DNA of 9,823 nt from CBDUXP01 sp965371225 [NCBI: uncultured bacterium] (GTDB taxonomy: Bacteria > Abyssobacteria > SURF-5 > CBDUXP01): NCBI GenBank assembly GCA_965371225.1, contig CBDUXP010000100.1, positions 1 to 9,823 of the forward strand, read 5' to 3'. Below are positions 1 through 7,197 of this stretch, piece after piece. Positions within the stretch are counted from its first letter, which is position 1. Every line of letters begins with the position of its first letter. Under the pieces are notes generated by a model, which worked only from the letters and a program-made list of their open reading frames with translations, did no database searches and was not told the DNA's origin. The position numbers and the translations under genes are program-made.

Positions 1-2805
1 CTGTGGCGCAACGGCGGCGGGCGCCACCGGGGCGACCCCGCCTGGTGGAAACGCTACCGCGGCGGGGATGCCGGGTGCCTGTGGATCGACGCGCGCGGGA
101 CGGGCCGGTACCGCAAGCTGCTCGCCCTGGATGGGGACGTGGCCAGCCCCATGTGGATCGGCGGACGGATCTTCTTCCTGGCGGACCACGAAGGCATCGG
201 CAATCTCTATTCCTGCCGCCCGAGCGGGAAAGATGTGCGCCGCCACACGGACCACGACGAGTTCTACGCGCGCTCCCCCGCCACGGACGGTCGCCGCATC
301 GTGTACACGGCGGGCGCGGACCTCTACCTGCTCGATCCGGCGCAGGGCGCGTCGCAGCGGGTGGAAGTCCACACCGGCAGCACGCGCCCGCAGCGCAACC
401 GCAAGTTCGTCCGGCCCGGGCGATACCTGCAACACTACGCCCTGCATCCCAAGGGGCACGCGCTCTGCGTCACCACCCGCGGCAAACCGTTTACCTTCGC
501 GCACTGGGAGGGGCCCGTGGTGCAATTCGGCACGGCGGATGGGGTGCGCTACCGGCTGGCCCAATGGCTGCCGGATGGTAAGCGGCTGGTCGCGGTTACG
601 GACGAGAGCGGCGAGGAGCAACTCACGGTCATCCACGCCAGTGGCGCCGAGCGGCGCGTGCGGCTCACGAAAGACCTCGGGCGGGTCGTCGATCTGCAGG
701 TCGCCCCGGCGGGGCCCGACCGCGTCGCCATCAGCAACCACCGGAACGAACTCTTCGTGGTCCACCTGAAGGAGCGCCGCGCCACCCGCGTGGACGGCAG
801 CACCCACGGACGCATCGCCGGCATGGACTGGTCGCCCGATGGCCGCTGGCTCGCGTACGCGCTCCCGGTGCGCGCCGCCGTGACCCAGGTGAAGGTGCAC
901 GACGCGACCCGGGGGCGCACGGCCGCGGTCACGCACCCGCACTTCCGGGACATGGGGCCGGTCTTCGATCCCGAAGGCCGCTACCTGTACTTCCTCTCCC
1001 TGCGCGCGTACGACCCGGTGTACGACGCGCAGACTTTCGACCTGGGCTTTCCGCGCGGCATGCGCGTGCTCGCCGTCCCCCTGCGCAAGGACCTGCCCTC
1101 GCCCTTCCAGCCGCAGCCGCGGCCGCCCGGCGATCAGCCCGCCAAGCCCGCCCCCGCACCGGCAAAAGGCAAGACGCCCCTGCGCGTCCGCATCGACCTC
1201 CCCGGGATCGAGGACCGGGTCGTGGCGTGCCCCATCCCCGAAGGGTGTTTCACGCAGTTGCGCGCGATCCCGGGGAAGCTGCTGTTCACCGCTTGGCCGG
1301 TGCGCGGGAGCCTGAACCAGGACGTGCTCGCCACCGAGGTGGAATCCAGGGCCAGCCTCGTGTGTTACAACTTGAAAACGCAGAAGCGCGAAACACTGGT
1401 CGACGGGATCACGGACTTCACGGTGACGCGCAAGGGCACCGCGCTCGCCTACCGCAAAGGCGCACGCCTGCGCGTGCTCCCGGCGGGCGTCAAACCGAAA
1501 TCCGACGGCCCCACGCCACGGCCGAGTCGCGAGACCGGCTGGGTCGATCTCGGTCGCGTCCGGGTGAGTGTGGACCCCGCGGCGGAATGGCGCCAAATGT
1601 ATCTCGAGGCGTGGCGCCTTCAGCGGGATCATTTCTGGACCGCCGACATGTCCGGGGTCGATTGGGCGGCCGTCCGCGACCGCTACCTGCCGCTGCTGGA
1701 TCGCGTCGCCAGCCGGGCGGAATTTTCGGACCTCATGTGGGAGACGCAGGGCGAGTTGGGCACGTCCCACGCCTACGAGTTCGGTGGCGACTACCGCCCG
1801 CAGCCACGGTACCGGCAAGGCTTCCTCGGGGCGGACCTGCGGCTGGACACGCGGGCGAACGCGTGGCGCGTCGAACGCATCCTGCACGGGGATTCCTGGC
1901 GGCGCACGGAGGCGCCCCCCCTCGGGGCCCCGGGGGTCAATGTCCGGCCGCGCGACCGCCTGCTCGCGGTGGGCAATCGCCGCGTGAACCGCAACCGGTC
2001 GCCGAACGAATGCCTCGTGAACCTGGCGAATCAGGAGGTGCAGATCACGGTCGCAGACCGGGCAGGCAAACGCCCGCGCACGGTGACGGTGCGCACGCTA
2101 GGGAGCGAGCACCCGTTGCGCTACCGCGACTGGGTCGAGGCGAAGCGCACGCACGTGCACGAGGCGACGAAGGGGCGCGTCGGGTACGTCCACATCCCCG
2201 ACATGGGGCCGTGGGGGTTCGCCGAGTTCCACCGGTACTTCGTCGTGGAAGTGGAGTACGCCGGCCTGATCGTCGACGTGCGCCACAATCGCGGCGGGCA
2301 CGTGTCGCAACTGCTGCTGGAAAAACTGCTGCGCCGCCGCATCGGGTACGACGTGCCCCGCTGGTCGGAACCGGAGCCCTACCCCATTGCGTCACCGGCC
2401 GGGCCGATGGTGGCACTCACCAACGAGCGCGCCGGGTCGGACGGGGACATGTTCAGTCACGCCTTCAAGCTCTACCAGCTCGGCCCGCTCATCGGCACGC
2501 GCACCTGGGGCGGCGTGGTCGGCATTTGGCCGCGGCACGCGCTGGTGGATGGGTCGGTGACCACGCAGCCGGAGTTCTCGTTCTGGTTCGAGGACGTAGG
2601 CTACGCGGTGGAAAACCGCGGCACGGACCCGGACATCGTGGTCGACATCACGCCGCAGGATCACGCCGCCGGCCGGGATACCCAACTCGAACGCGGGTTG
2701 ACCGAGGTGCAGAAGCTGCTCCGACGGCGGCCGCCGGCCAAGCCCCGCCTCGGCAAGCGCCCGCGTCCGCCCCGCCCGCGCCTCCGGAAACGCAAGCAAT
2801 CGTGA
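1..2805 (+). CDS. tri: Tricorn-type serine peptidase, 5' end outside the window
   Basis: Tricorn is a large cytosolic, self-assembling peptidase that trims oligopeptides released by the proteasome or other proteases. The frame is open from base 1 (934 codons visible). The start of the window already reads as beta-propeller sequence (RGGDAGCLWID, then PMWIGGRIFFLADHEGIGNLYSC), so about 150 N-terminal residues are missing. In window codon numbering: end of the six-bladed propeller to about 155, seven-bladed propeller about 170-520 with a Pro/Ala/Lys-rich insertion at 369-393, C1 helical domain about 523-589, PDZ about 605-700, C2 catalytic domain to about 905. The active-site residues Ser589-His590 (GTSHAYE), Ser813-Asp814 (AGSDGD) and Glu871 (VENRGTDPD) match Ser745, His746, Ser965 and Glu1023 of the Thermoplasma enzyme, with the Ser-to-Glu spacing identical (58). 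Asp784 lies where Asp936, the selector for basic P1 residues, is expected. The C-terminus ends in an extra Arg/Lys/Pro-rich tail. It looks intact and functional. Confidence 0.95.
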   Translation: MWRNGGGRHRGDPAWWKRYRGGDAGCLWIDARGTGRYRKLLALDGDVASPMWIGGRIFFLADHEGIGNLYSCRPSGKDVRRHTDHDEFYARSPATDGRRIVYTAGADLYLLDPAQGASQRVEVHTGSTRPQRNRKFVRPGRYLQHYALHPKGHALCVTTRGKPFTFAHWEGPVVQFGTADGVRYRLAQWLPDGKRLVAVTDESGEEQLTVIHASGAERRVRLTKDLGRVVDLQVAPAGPDRVAISNHRNELFVVHLKERRATRVDGSTHGRIAGMDWSPDGRWLAYALPVRAAVTQVKVHDATRGRTAAVTHPHFRDMGPVFDPEGRYLYFLSLRAYDPVYDAQTFDLGFPRGMRVLAVPLRKDLPSPFQPQPRPPGDQPAKPAPAPAKGKTPLRVRIDLPGIEDRVVACPIPEGCFTQLRAIPGKLLFTAWPVRGSLNQDVLATEVESRASLVCYNLKTQKRETLVDGITDFTVTRKGTALAYRKGARLRVLPAGVKPKSDGPTPRPSRETGWVDLGRVRVSVDPAAEWRQMYLEAWRLQRDHFWTADMSGVDWAAVRDRYLPLLDRVASRAEFSDLMWETQGELGTSHAYEFGGDYRPQPRYRQGFLGADLRLDTRANAWRVERILHGDSWRRTEAPPLGAPGVNVRPRDRLLAVGNRRVNRNRSPNECLVNLANQEVQITVADRAGKRPRTVTVRTLGSEHPLRYRDWVEAKRTHVHEATKGRVGYVHIPDMGPWGFAEFHRYFVVEVEYAGLIVDVRHNRGGHVSQLLLEKLLRRRIGYDVPRWSEPEPYPIASPAGPMVALTNERAGSDGDMFSHAFKLYQLGPLIGTRTWGGVVGIWPRHALVDGSVTTQPEFSFWFEDVGYAVENRGTDPDIVVDITPQDHAAGRDTQLERGLTEVQKLLRRRPPAKPRLGKRPRPPRPRLRKRKQS

Positions 2806-2969
2806 ACAGGACCCGGCCCGGATCTCGTGGACTTTCGGCGCAGCTTCCAAGCCGACGAGTTGATCTCGGTCTTCGATCAACCTATCACGATCGGCGAAGT
2901 CTGAGCCTTGGAACCCGCGGCGAAGCTCCCGGTGTCGCCGCCTCGTAGGGCACATCAAGAGGTGGCAAG
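2806..2969. other. Intergenic gap with a GC-rich hairpin and possible coding remnant
   Basis: The 164 bases between the Tricorn and CPBP genes contain a perfect 7-bp inverted repeat (GCGGCGA at 2917-2923, TCGCCGC at 2935-2941, 11-base loop). No T-run follows it, so it is at best a weak terminator. In the Tricorn frame, the bases after its TGA stay open for 33 codons to a TGA ending at 2907 and read as a fairly natural peptide (including FQADELISVFDQPITIGEV) with mostly C/G third positions. This could be a decayed gene end, but I do not recognise it. A Shine-Dalgarno GAGGTG at 2959-2964 lies 5 bases before the ATG of the next gene. No clear promoter was seen. Confidence 0.4.
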
Positions 2970-3833
2970 ATGACGGATTCAGACAACGCGAAGTCCTTGC
3001 GAGATTCGACTTTTATCAGAGGATGGCGCAAGGTTCCGCTAGCGGTCCGCGCGGTGATTCTGGGGTTCTTCGTCTCTACGATCGGCGTCGGCGCCTGGGT
3101 GCTGTGCTTGACTGCGATTCCGGCGCCCTGGTCGATCGCGGCAATGGCGGTCCTCTTATGGCTCTACTGGAAGTATTTCAGTGGCAGCTGGTGGCCGGAG
3201 AGCACGAAGGAGGCCAGGCGCGCCGGCTTTCGGGCGACCCGACTTCCGAGTTCGGTCTGGAAGTGGAGCCTGGCCGCCGCGGCTCTGTTTGTCGTCATCT
3301 TTCAATCCTCCCTCGTCGTGACCTTCCGCTTCGTCGAGTTCCCGGCTGAGCTCTTCAAGGAGGAGTACCTAGCCATTGCTGAGGCGCCGCTCTGGATCGC
3401 CTGGTTATTCATCGTCATGGCGTCGTTGGTGGCAGGCATCTGCGAGGAGACCGGGTTTCGCGGCTACATGCAGGCGCCCTTGGAGACACGCTACGGCCCG
3501 GTCATCGCCATCACCATCGTGACCGTCGTGTTTCTAGCGGCGCATCTCCACCAGGCGTGGCTCGGACCGATCATGTTGCCGGCCCTGGCCGCTAGCGTCC
3601 TGCTCGCCGTGCTCGCTTACGCCTCCGGTTCTCTCATCCCGGGCATAATCGGCCACGTTGTAATGGACATTTTCAACTTCTCCTACTGGTGGACCGACGT
3701 GGCCGGCAAGTTCGACAGGCGCCCGATCCTGGAAACCGGCTGGGATGCGCATGCGCTTGGCTGGATCGTGATCCTGGTGACCGCCCTCGCGGCCTACCTG
3801 TGGATCATTCGCAGATTGATCGCGATTCGCTGA
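2970..3833 (+). CDS. CPBP family intramembrane glutamic endopeptidase (CAAX-like protease)
   Basis: This 287-residue polytopic membrane protein belongs to the CPBP/Abi family (related to Rce1), which cleaves substrates within the membrane using a Glu-activated water. The three family motifs are visible: EExxxR at Glu159-Glu160 and Arg164 (CEETGFRGYMQ), FxxxH at Phe188-His192 (VVFLAAHLHQ), and HxxxD at His229-Asp233 (GHVVMDIFNF). Hydrophobic segments lie at about 26-48, 54-68, 97-118, 138-157, 176-194, 198-224 and 262-282. The length is normal for the family. The ATG is supported by GAGGTG 5 bases upstream. It follows Tricorn on the same strand after 164 bases, so co-transcription is possible but unproven. 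Its 3' end faces the convergent membrane-protein gene across a hairpin-containing gap. Substrate unknown; bacterial members include bacteriocin-immunity and prenyl-protein-protease-like proteins, and nothing here decides between them. Confidence 0.93.
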   Translation: MTDSDNAKSLRDSTFIRGWRKVPLAVRAVILGFFVSTIGVGAWVLCLTAIPAPWSIAAMAVLLWLYWKYFSGSWWPESTKEARRAGFRATRLPSSVWKWSLAAAALFVVIFQSSLVVTFRFVEFPAELFKEEYLAIAEAPLWIAWLFIVMASLVAGICEETGFRGYMQAPLETRYGPVIAITIVTVVFLAAHLHQAWLGPIMLPALAASVLLAVLAYASGSLIPGIIGHVVMDIFNFSYWWTDVAGKFDRRPILETGWDAHALGWIVILVTALAAYLWIIRRLIAIR

Positions 3834-3886
3834 AACGGGACGCGGTACGGCAGGGCTTAGGAGACATCCAGCTTTACGAACACGGT

Positions 3887-3935
3887 GGGCCGACCCTTGT
3901 GCTCGCCCATCAGCTGGGCGCAATGAAGTGCGCCC
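3887..3935. repeat. Tandem pair of GC-rich palindromes, REP/MITE-like, between convergent genes
   Basis: There are two hairpins in 49 bases. The first pairs 3887-3893 (GGGCCGA) with 3903-3908 (TCGCCC), with one bulged base and a 9-base loop. The second is a perfect 7-bp stem, GGGCGCA at 3916-3922 with TGCGCCC at 3929-3935, loop ATGAAG, followed by CCTAC. On the minus strand the unit starts GTAGGGGCGCA, which resembles short palindromic elements I recall scattered through intergenic regions of several GC-rich phyla. No T-run follows either stem on either strand. It may nevertheless act as a bidirectional transcript end for the two convergent genes. The rest of this gap (3834-3886) shows nothing recognisable. 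Confidence 0.5.
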
Positions 3936-3938
3936 CTA

Positions 3939-5570
3939 CTAACGAGAGGCGTTTGCGGGAGGCGCGGGTGCGGCGGCGGTCTGCCGGTTGAGCGCCCAGC
4001 CGTAGGGCAACCACCGCACGGCAGGCCGCGCGCCGTGGTCCAACGCTTGGCGCAAGGCCGGCATGTAGCGTGCCGCGAAGTCGAGGACCGACCCCGCGCC
4101 CTGCTCGAAGTCGCCCCCGTACCAGTCGTACAGACGAGTCAACTGCACCGTGCCCCCGTCCGGATCGAAGTGCGCCCACCGGTCGTGTGCGTGAATGTAC
4201 CGCGATTGCTCTTCCAACTGCGCCTCGAGCCGCGCGGCGGTGAAGGCTTCGTTCCGCAGAGGCGGACAGCCGACGCTGGCGCAGTTCAAGGCGAAGTGCA
4301 CGCGCGGGTCGTTGAACTTGGGCCGCACCTGCTCGTGCTCGATCTGGTTCAGACTCCACACGTGCGGCCCGACCCGCCAGCGCACGTGGTCCCATAGCTT
4401 GCCCCGCGGCACGTCCTTGATCGAGTCGAGGGGATAGTAGTCGAGAATCAGGCGCAGGGTGAACGCGTTGTAGGCATTCAGCAGCAACGCCAGCTTCTCG
4501 TCCCGGCCCAAGTCGTCGAATGGCGCGTCCGCCAGCGCCGCCACATACGCGTCGATCCGCGCCGCCTCTTGTTGCAACCCGTCGTAGTCCACCCACCCGT
4601 CGGCATCCACGTACGCCTGCAGTAGCGCGTCGTACGCGCCGTGGTCGAACGTGGCGGTGCCGCCCGTCGCGGCGTACGCATCCTCCAGGGTCACCTGCGG
4701 TGGACCGAACCATCCCCGCACCGTGTCGCGCTGCATGTATGCCGCGGCGGCCGCAGTTGCCATGCCCAGCGCGAGCACCGCCGCGAGGACCGTGCCCCAC
4801 GACCAGCCGGCGGCAGGCGCGGCCTGCGGTGCGGTGTCCGCCGGGGTCGCTGTAATCTGCGTTTGTTCCTGGATCGCCGCGCGCGCGAGCCGCGTCACGT
4901 ACACGGTGACGGCGACGGTGGCCACCAGGCCGATCGCGAGCAGCGCCCACTGCCCGGCCCCGCGCCCGCTCTCCCCCGCCGCTGCGACCGACAGCCCCGT
5001 CGCGCCCAGGTGCCCCAGGTACACGTACATGAAAGTGCCCGGCAACATGGCGATCCAGCTTGCGGCCACGTACGGCCAGAACCGCACCGGCGTGAGCCCG
5101 TACAGGTAGTTGCTCAGGCTGTACGGCATCGCCGGCGACAGGCGGAGCATGCCGACGATTTTCCAGTCGCCTACGCGGATGGCGTCGTCGATGGCGGCGA
5201 ACTTGGGCGACCGGCGCGCGCGGGCGACCACCGCGTCGCGTGCGACGTAGCGCGCGATCAGAAAGCCCAGCCCGGCGGCGACGGTGGATGCGACCGACAC
5301 GGTGGCGGTGCCCAGTCCTAGGCCGAAGACCGCTCCGGCCATGAGCGTCAGCACGGAGCCGGGTACGAAGAGCAGCGTGGCAAGAATGTACACGAGCGCG
5401 AACACCGCCGGCCCCCACAGTCCCAGGCCGGCGACCTGCGTCTGCAACAAGGCGAACCCCTGGTCCAGCGGCAAGATGCGCACGAACACGAGCAGGGACG
5501 CGGCGATGAGACCGATGGAAATCCATCTGACGTGGCTGCTGTAAGACTGCACTTTCACGGTGGACTGCAT
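3939..5570 (-). CDS. TVP38/TMEM64 (VTT) membrane protein fused to a C-terminal DUF547 domain
   Basis: This 543-residue protein has two parts. Residues 1-230 form a VTT/TVP38 (SNARE-associated, DedA-related) membrane domain: hydrophobic segments near 15-32, 50-70, 72-84, 86-108, 165-186 and 208-228, the FVPGSVLTLMAGAVFG stretch (68-83), and the family signature RLSPAMPYSLSNYLYGLTPV (143-162). A Pro/Ala/Thr linker (about 238-255) leads to another membrane segment (about 258-278). A DUF547 domain follows at about 300-520, with EKLALLLNAYNAFTLRLI (358-375), SLNQIEHEQVRP (406-417) and ALNCASVGCPPLRN (427-440). Cys430 and Cys435 could be redox-active or metal-binding. VTT proteins are linked to lipid scrambling or small-molecule transport; DUF547 has no settled function. 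The ATG at 5570 lies 8 bases after the TAA of the oxidoreductase gene and lacks a clear Shine-Dalgarno, which suggests translational coupling. The frame stays open upstream but that stretch overlaps the neighbour and does not read as protein. Confidence 0.9.
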   Translation of the reverse strand: MQSTVKVQSYSSHVRWISIGLIAASLLVFVRILPLDQGFALLQTQVAGLGLWGPAVFALVYILATLLFVPGSVLTLMAGAVFGLGLGTATVSVASTVAAGLGFLIARYVARDAVVARARRSPKFAAIDDAIRVGDWKIVGMLRLSPAMPYSLSNYLYGLTPVRFWPYVAASWIAMLPGTFMYVYLGHLGATGLSVAAAGESGRGAGQWALLAIGLVATVAVTVYVTRLARAAIQEQTQITATPADTAPQAAPAAGWSWGTVLAAVLALGMATAAAAAYMQRDTVRGWFGPPQVTLEDAYAATGGTATFDHGAYDALLQAYVDADGWVDYDGLQQEAARIDAYVAALADAPFDDLGRDEKLALLLNAYNAFTLRLILDYYPLDSIKDVPRGKLWDHVRWRVGPHVWSLNQIEHEQVRPKFNDPRVHFALNCASVGCPPLRNEAFTAARLEAQLEEQSRYIHAHDRWAHFDPDGGTVQLTRLYDWYGGDFEQGAGSVLDFAARYMPALRQALDHGARPAVRWLPYGWALNRQTAAAPAPPANASR

Positions 5571-5578
5571 ATCGCGTC

Positions 5579-7105
5579 TTACCGCGTCACGCGGAAGAAC
5601 GCCGCGAACAGGCGCTGGAGGCGGGGCGAGAATCGCGACCGGGTGTACGCGCCCGCGGCGCGCTTGATGGCCTCCGCCTGCGTGGGGTACGGGTGGATGA
5701 CGTTGCCGATGGTGCCCAGCCCGCAGTTCTTCGCCACCATGGCCAGGGTCACTTCGCTGATCATCTCCCCCGCGTGGGGCGCCACGATCGTCGCGCCCAC
5801 AATCCGGTCCGTCCCCTTGCGCACGTGCACCTTCACGAACCCATCGGTCTCCCCGTCCGTCACCGCCCGGTCCACGTCCGCCATGGCCACCGTATAAGTG
5901 TCCACCTCGATCCCCTGCTGCTCCGCCTCGGCGGCGTACAACCCCACGTGCGCCACCTCGGGATCCGTATACGTACACCAGGGCATGATGAGATCGCTCA
6001 ACTTCTTCCGGCCGAAGAACAGCGCGTTCTGCACGACGATCTTCGCCGCCGCATCCGCCGCGTGCGTAAACTTCTGCGCCATGCAGATGTCCCCCGCGGC
6101 ATAGATGCGGCGGTTCGTGGTCCGCAGCCGGTCATCCACCAACACGCCGAGCCGCGCGTCATAAGCCACCCCCACCGCGCTCAGGTTGAGGTCCTCCACG
6201 TTCGGCGCGCGGCCGACCCCCACCAGGATCTCGTCGACCACCACTTTCTCCGTGGTGCCGTTGCGCGCGTAGTGCAGCAGCTTCTGGTCGGCCACGGGTT
6301 CCGCGTTCTGAATCTGGCAATCCACCAGCAACTCGACGCCTTCCCGTTCGAGGGCGCGATACACCACGTCGGCCGCGTCCCGGTCCTCGCGAATCAGAAT
6401 CCGCGGCGCCACCTCGAGCAGGGTGACTTGCGACCCGAGCCGCTGGAACGCTTGCGCCAACTCACACCCGATGGGGCCCGCGCCGATCACCGCCAGCCGC
6501 CGCGGCTGCTCCGTCAGCGTGAACACCGTTTCGTTCGTCAGGTACCCCGTCGCGTCCAAGCCGTCGATGGGCGGGGCGGACGCGCGCGCGCCCGTGGCGA
6601 TCACCGCCTTCTTGAAGCGCAGCCGCGTGCCGTCCACGTCGAGCGTGCTGTTGTCCACGAACCTGCCGTTGCCCAGGTACACGTCCACGCCCAACTCGTG
6701 CTGGTAGCGCCACGCCGAATCGTTCGCGCTGATCGTGGCGCGCACGTCGCGCATGCGCGCCATCATGGCGCCGAAGTCCAGCCGCGTCCCGTCCGACACG
6801 TGCAGCCCGTGCAGCGCGCCGCGGCGCAGTTCGCCCAGCACGCGCGCGGAGCGGATCACGGCCTTCGAGGGCACGCAGCCCACGTTCAGGCAATCGCCGC
6901 CGAGCAGGTGGCGTTCCACCAGCGCCACCTTCGCGCCCAGGCCCGCGGCGATCGCGCTCGTGATCAGGCCCGCGGACCCCGCGCCGATCACCACCAGGTG
7001 GTACCGGCCCGAGGGGACGGGGTTGCGCCAGTCGGCGGGGTGCACGTTGCCGACCAGGGTCGCGTTGTGCTCGTCGGCCGGCGGGACTTGAACCGGGTCG
7101 CTCAC
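5579..7105 (-). CDS. FAD-dependent pyridine nucleotide-disulfide oxidoreductase ('mercuric reductase'-like)
   Basis: This 508-residue flavoprotein belongs to the class I disulfide reductase group (lipoamide dehydrogenase, glutathione reductase, MerA). Domains in order: an N-terminal extension (1-35), FAD-binding VVIGAGSAGLITS (38-50), redox-active pair Cys72-Cys77 (GGDCLNVGCVPSK), NAD(P)-binding VIGAGPIGCELA (206-217), GVGRAPN (296-302), FAD-contacting AAGDI (336-340), and a dimerisation domain ending in the His-Glu pair His471/Glu478 (HPYPTQAEA). It lacks both the N-terminal heavy-metal domain and the C-terminal vicinal Cys pair of true MerA, so mercury reduction is doubtful despite the usual annotation. 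The GTG at 7105 is chosen because GGAAGAGG lies 8 bases upstream and the sequence before it does not look coding. Similar enzymes are adjacent to, or fused with, TVP38 proteins in other bacteria, and a TVP38 gene follows here after 8 bases. The physiological substrate is unknown; a dithiol/NAD(P)H couple is expected. Confidence 0.92.
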   Translation of the reverse strand: MSDPVQVPPADEHNATLVGNVHPADWRNPVPSGRYHLVVIGAGSAGLITSAIAAGLGAKVALVERHLLGGDCLNVGCVPSKAVIRSARVLGELRRGALHGLHVSDGTRLDFGAMMARMRDVRATISANDSAWRYQHELGVDVYLGNGRFVDNSTLDVDGTRLRFKKAVIATGARASAPPIDGLDATGYLTNETVFTLTEQPRRLAVIGAGPIGCELAQAFQRLGSQVTLLEVAPRILIREDRDAADVVYRALEREGVELLVDCQIQNAEPVADQKLLHYARNGTTEKVVVDEILVGVGRAPNVEDLNLSAVGVAYDARLGVLVDDRLRTTNRRIYAAGDICMAQKFTHAADAAAKIVVQNALFFGRKKLSDLIMPWCTYTDPEVAHVGLYAAEAEQQGIEVDTYTVAMADVDRAVTDGETDGFVKVHVRKGTDRIVGATIVAPHAGEMISEVTLAMVAKNCGLGTIGNVIHPYPTQAEAIKRAAGAYTRSRFSPRLQRLFAAFFRVTR

Positions 7106-7113
7106 GAGAGAGG

Positions 7114-7121
7114 CCTCTTCC
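7114..7121 (-). promoter_or_regulatory. Shine-Dalgarno that fixes the GTG start of the oxidoreductase
   Basis: On the minus strand GGAAGAGG ends 8 bases before the GTG at 7105. This is the best ribosome-binding match in the 92-base gap after the DUF3179 gene and decides for this start over in-frame codons further upstream that would overlap the DUF3179 gene. Confidence 0.6.
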
Positions 7122-7166
7122 AACGGCGGGCGGGAGGTGCGGGTGGCAGGGGCGGGACGCGTCTCT

Positions 7167-7194
7167 ACTGTACCGCACCGGTCGGCGGCGGCAA
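7167..7194 (-). promoter_or_regulatory. Weak candidate internal promoter before the oxidoreductase gene
   Basis: On the minus strand TTGCCG (7189-7194) and TACAGT (7167-7172) are 16 bases apart, each matching 4 of 6 bases of the sigma70 consensus. It would give the oxidoreductase and VTT-DUF547 genes a start of their own about 55 bases upstream of the GTG. No convincing terminator was seen in this gap, so read-through from the DUF3179 gene is at least as likely. Confidence 0.2.
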
Positions 7195-7197
7195 CCA

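Noticed and set aside
2917-2941. Rho-independent terminator after Tricorn
   Set aside because: The stem is perfect but the loop is 11 bases and no T-run follows.
1227-2948. Long plus-strand frame overlapping the Tricorn gene
   Set aside because: Arg/Pro/Gly-rich composition typical of a shadow frame in GC-rich DNA; the Tricorn frame here carries all family motifs.
5571-5978. N-terminal extension of the VTT-DUF547 gene by 136 codons
   Set aside because: The extension overlaps the 3' end of the oxidoreductase gene in another frame and is a Gly/Arg-rich shadow sequence. The ATG at 5570 begins a normal VTT N-terminus.
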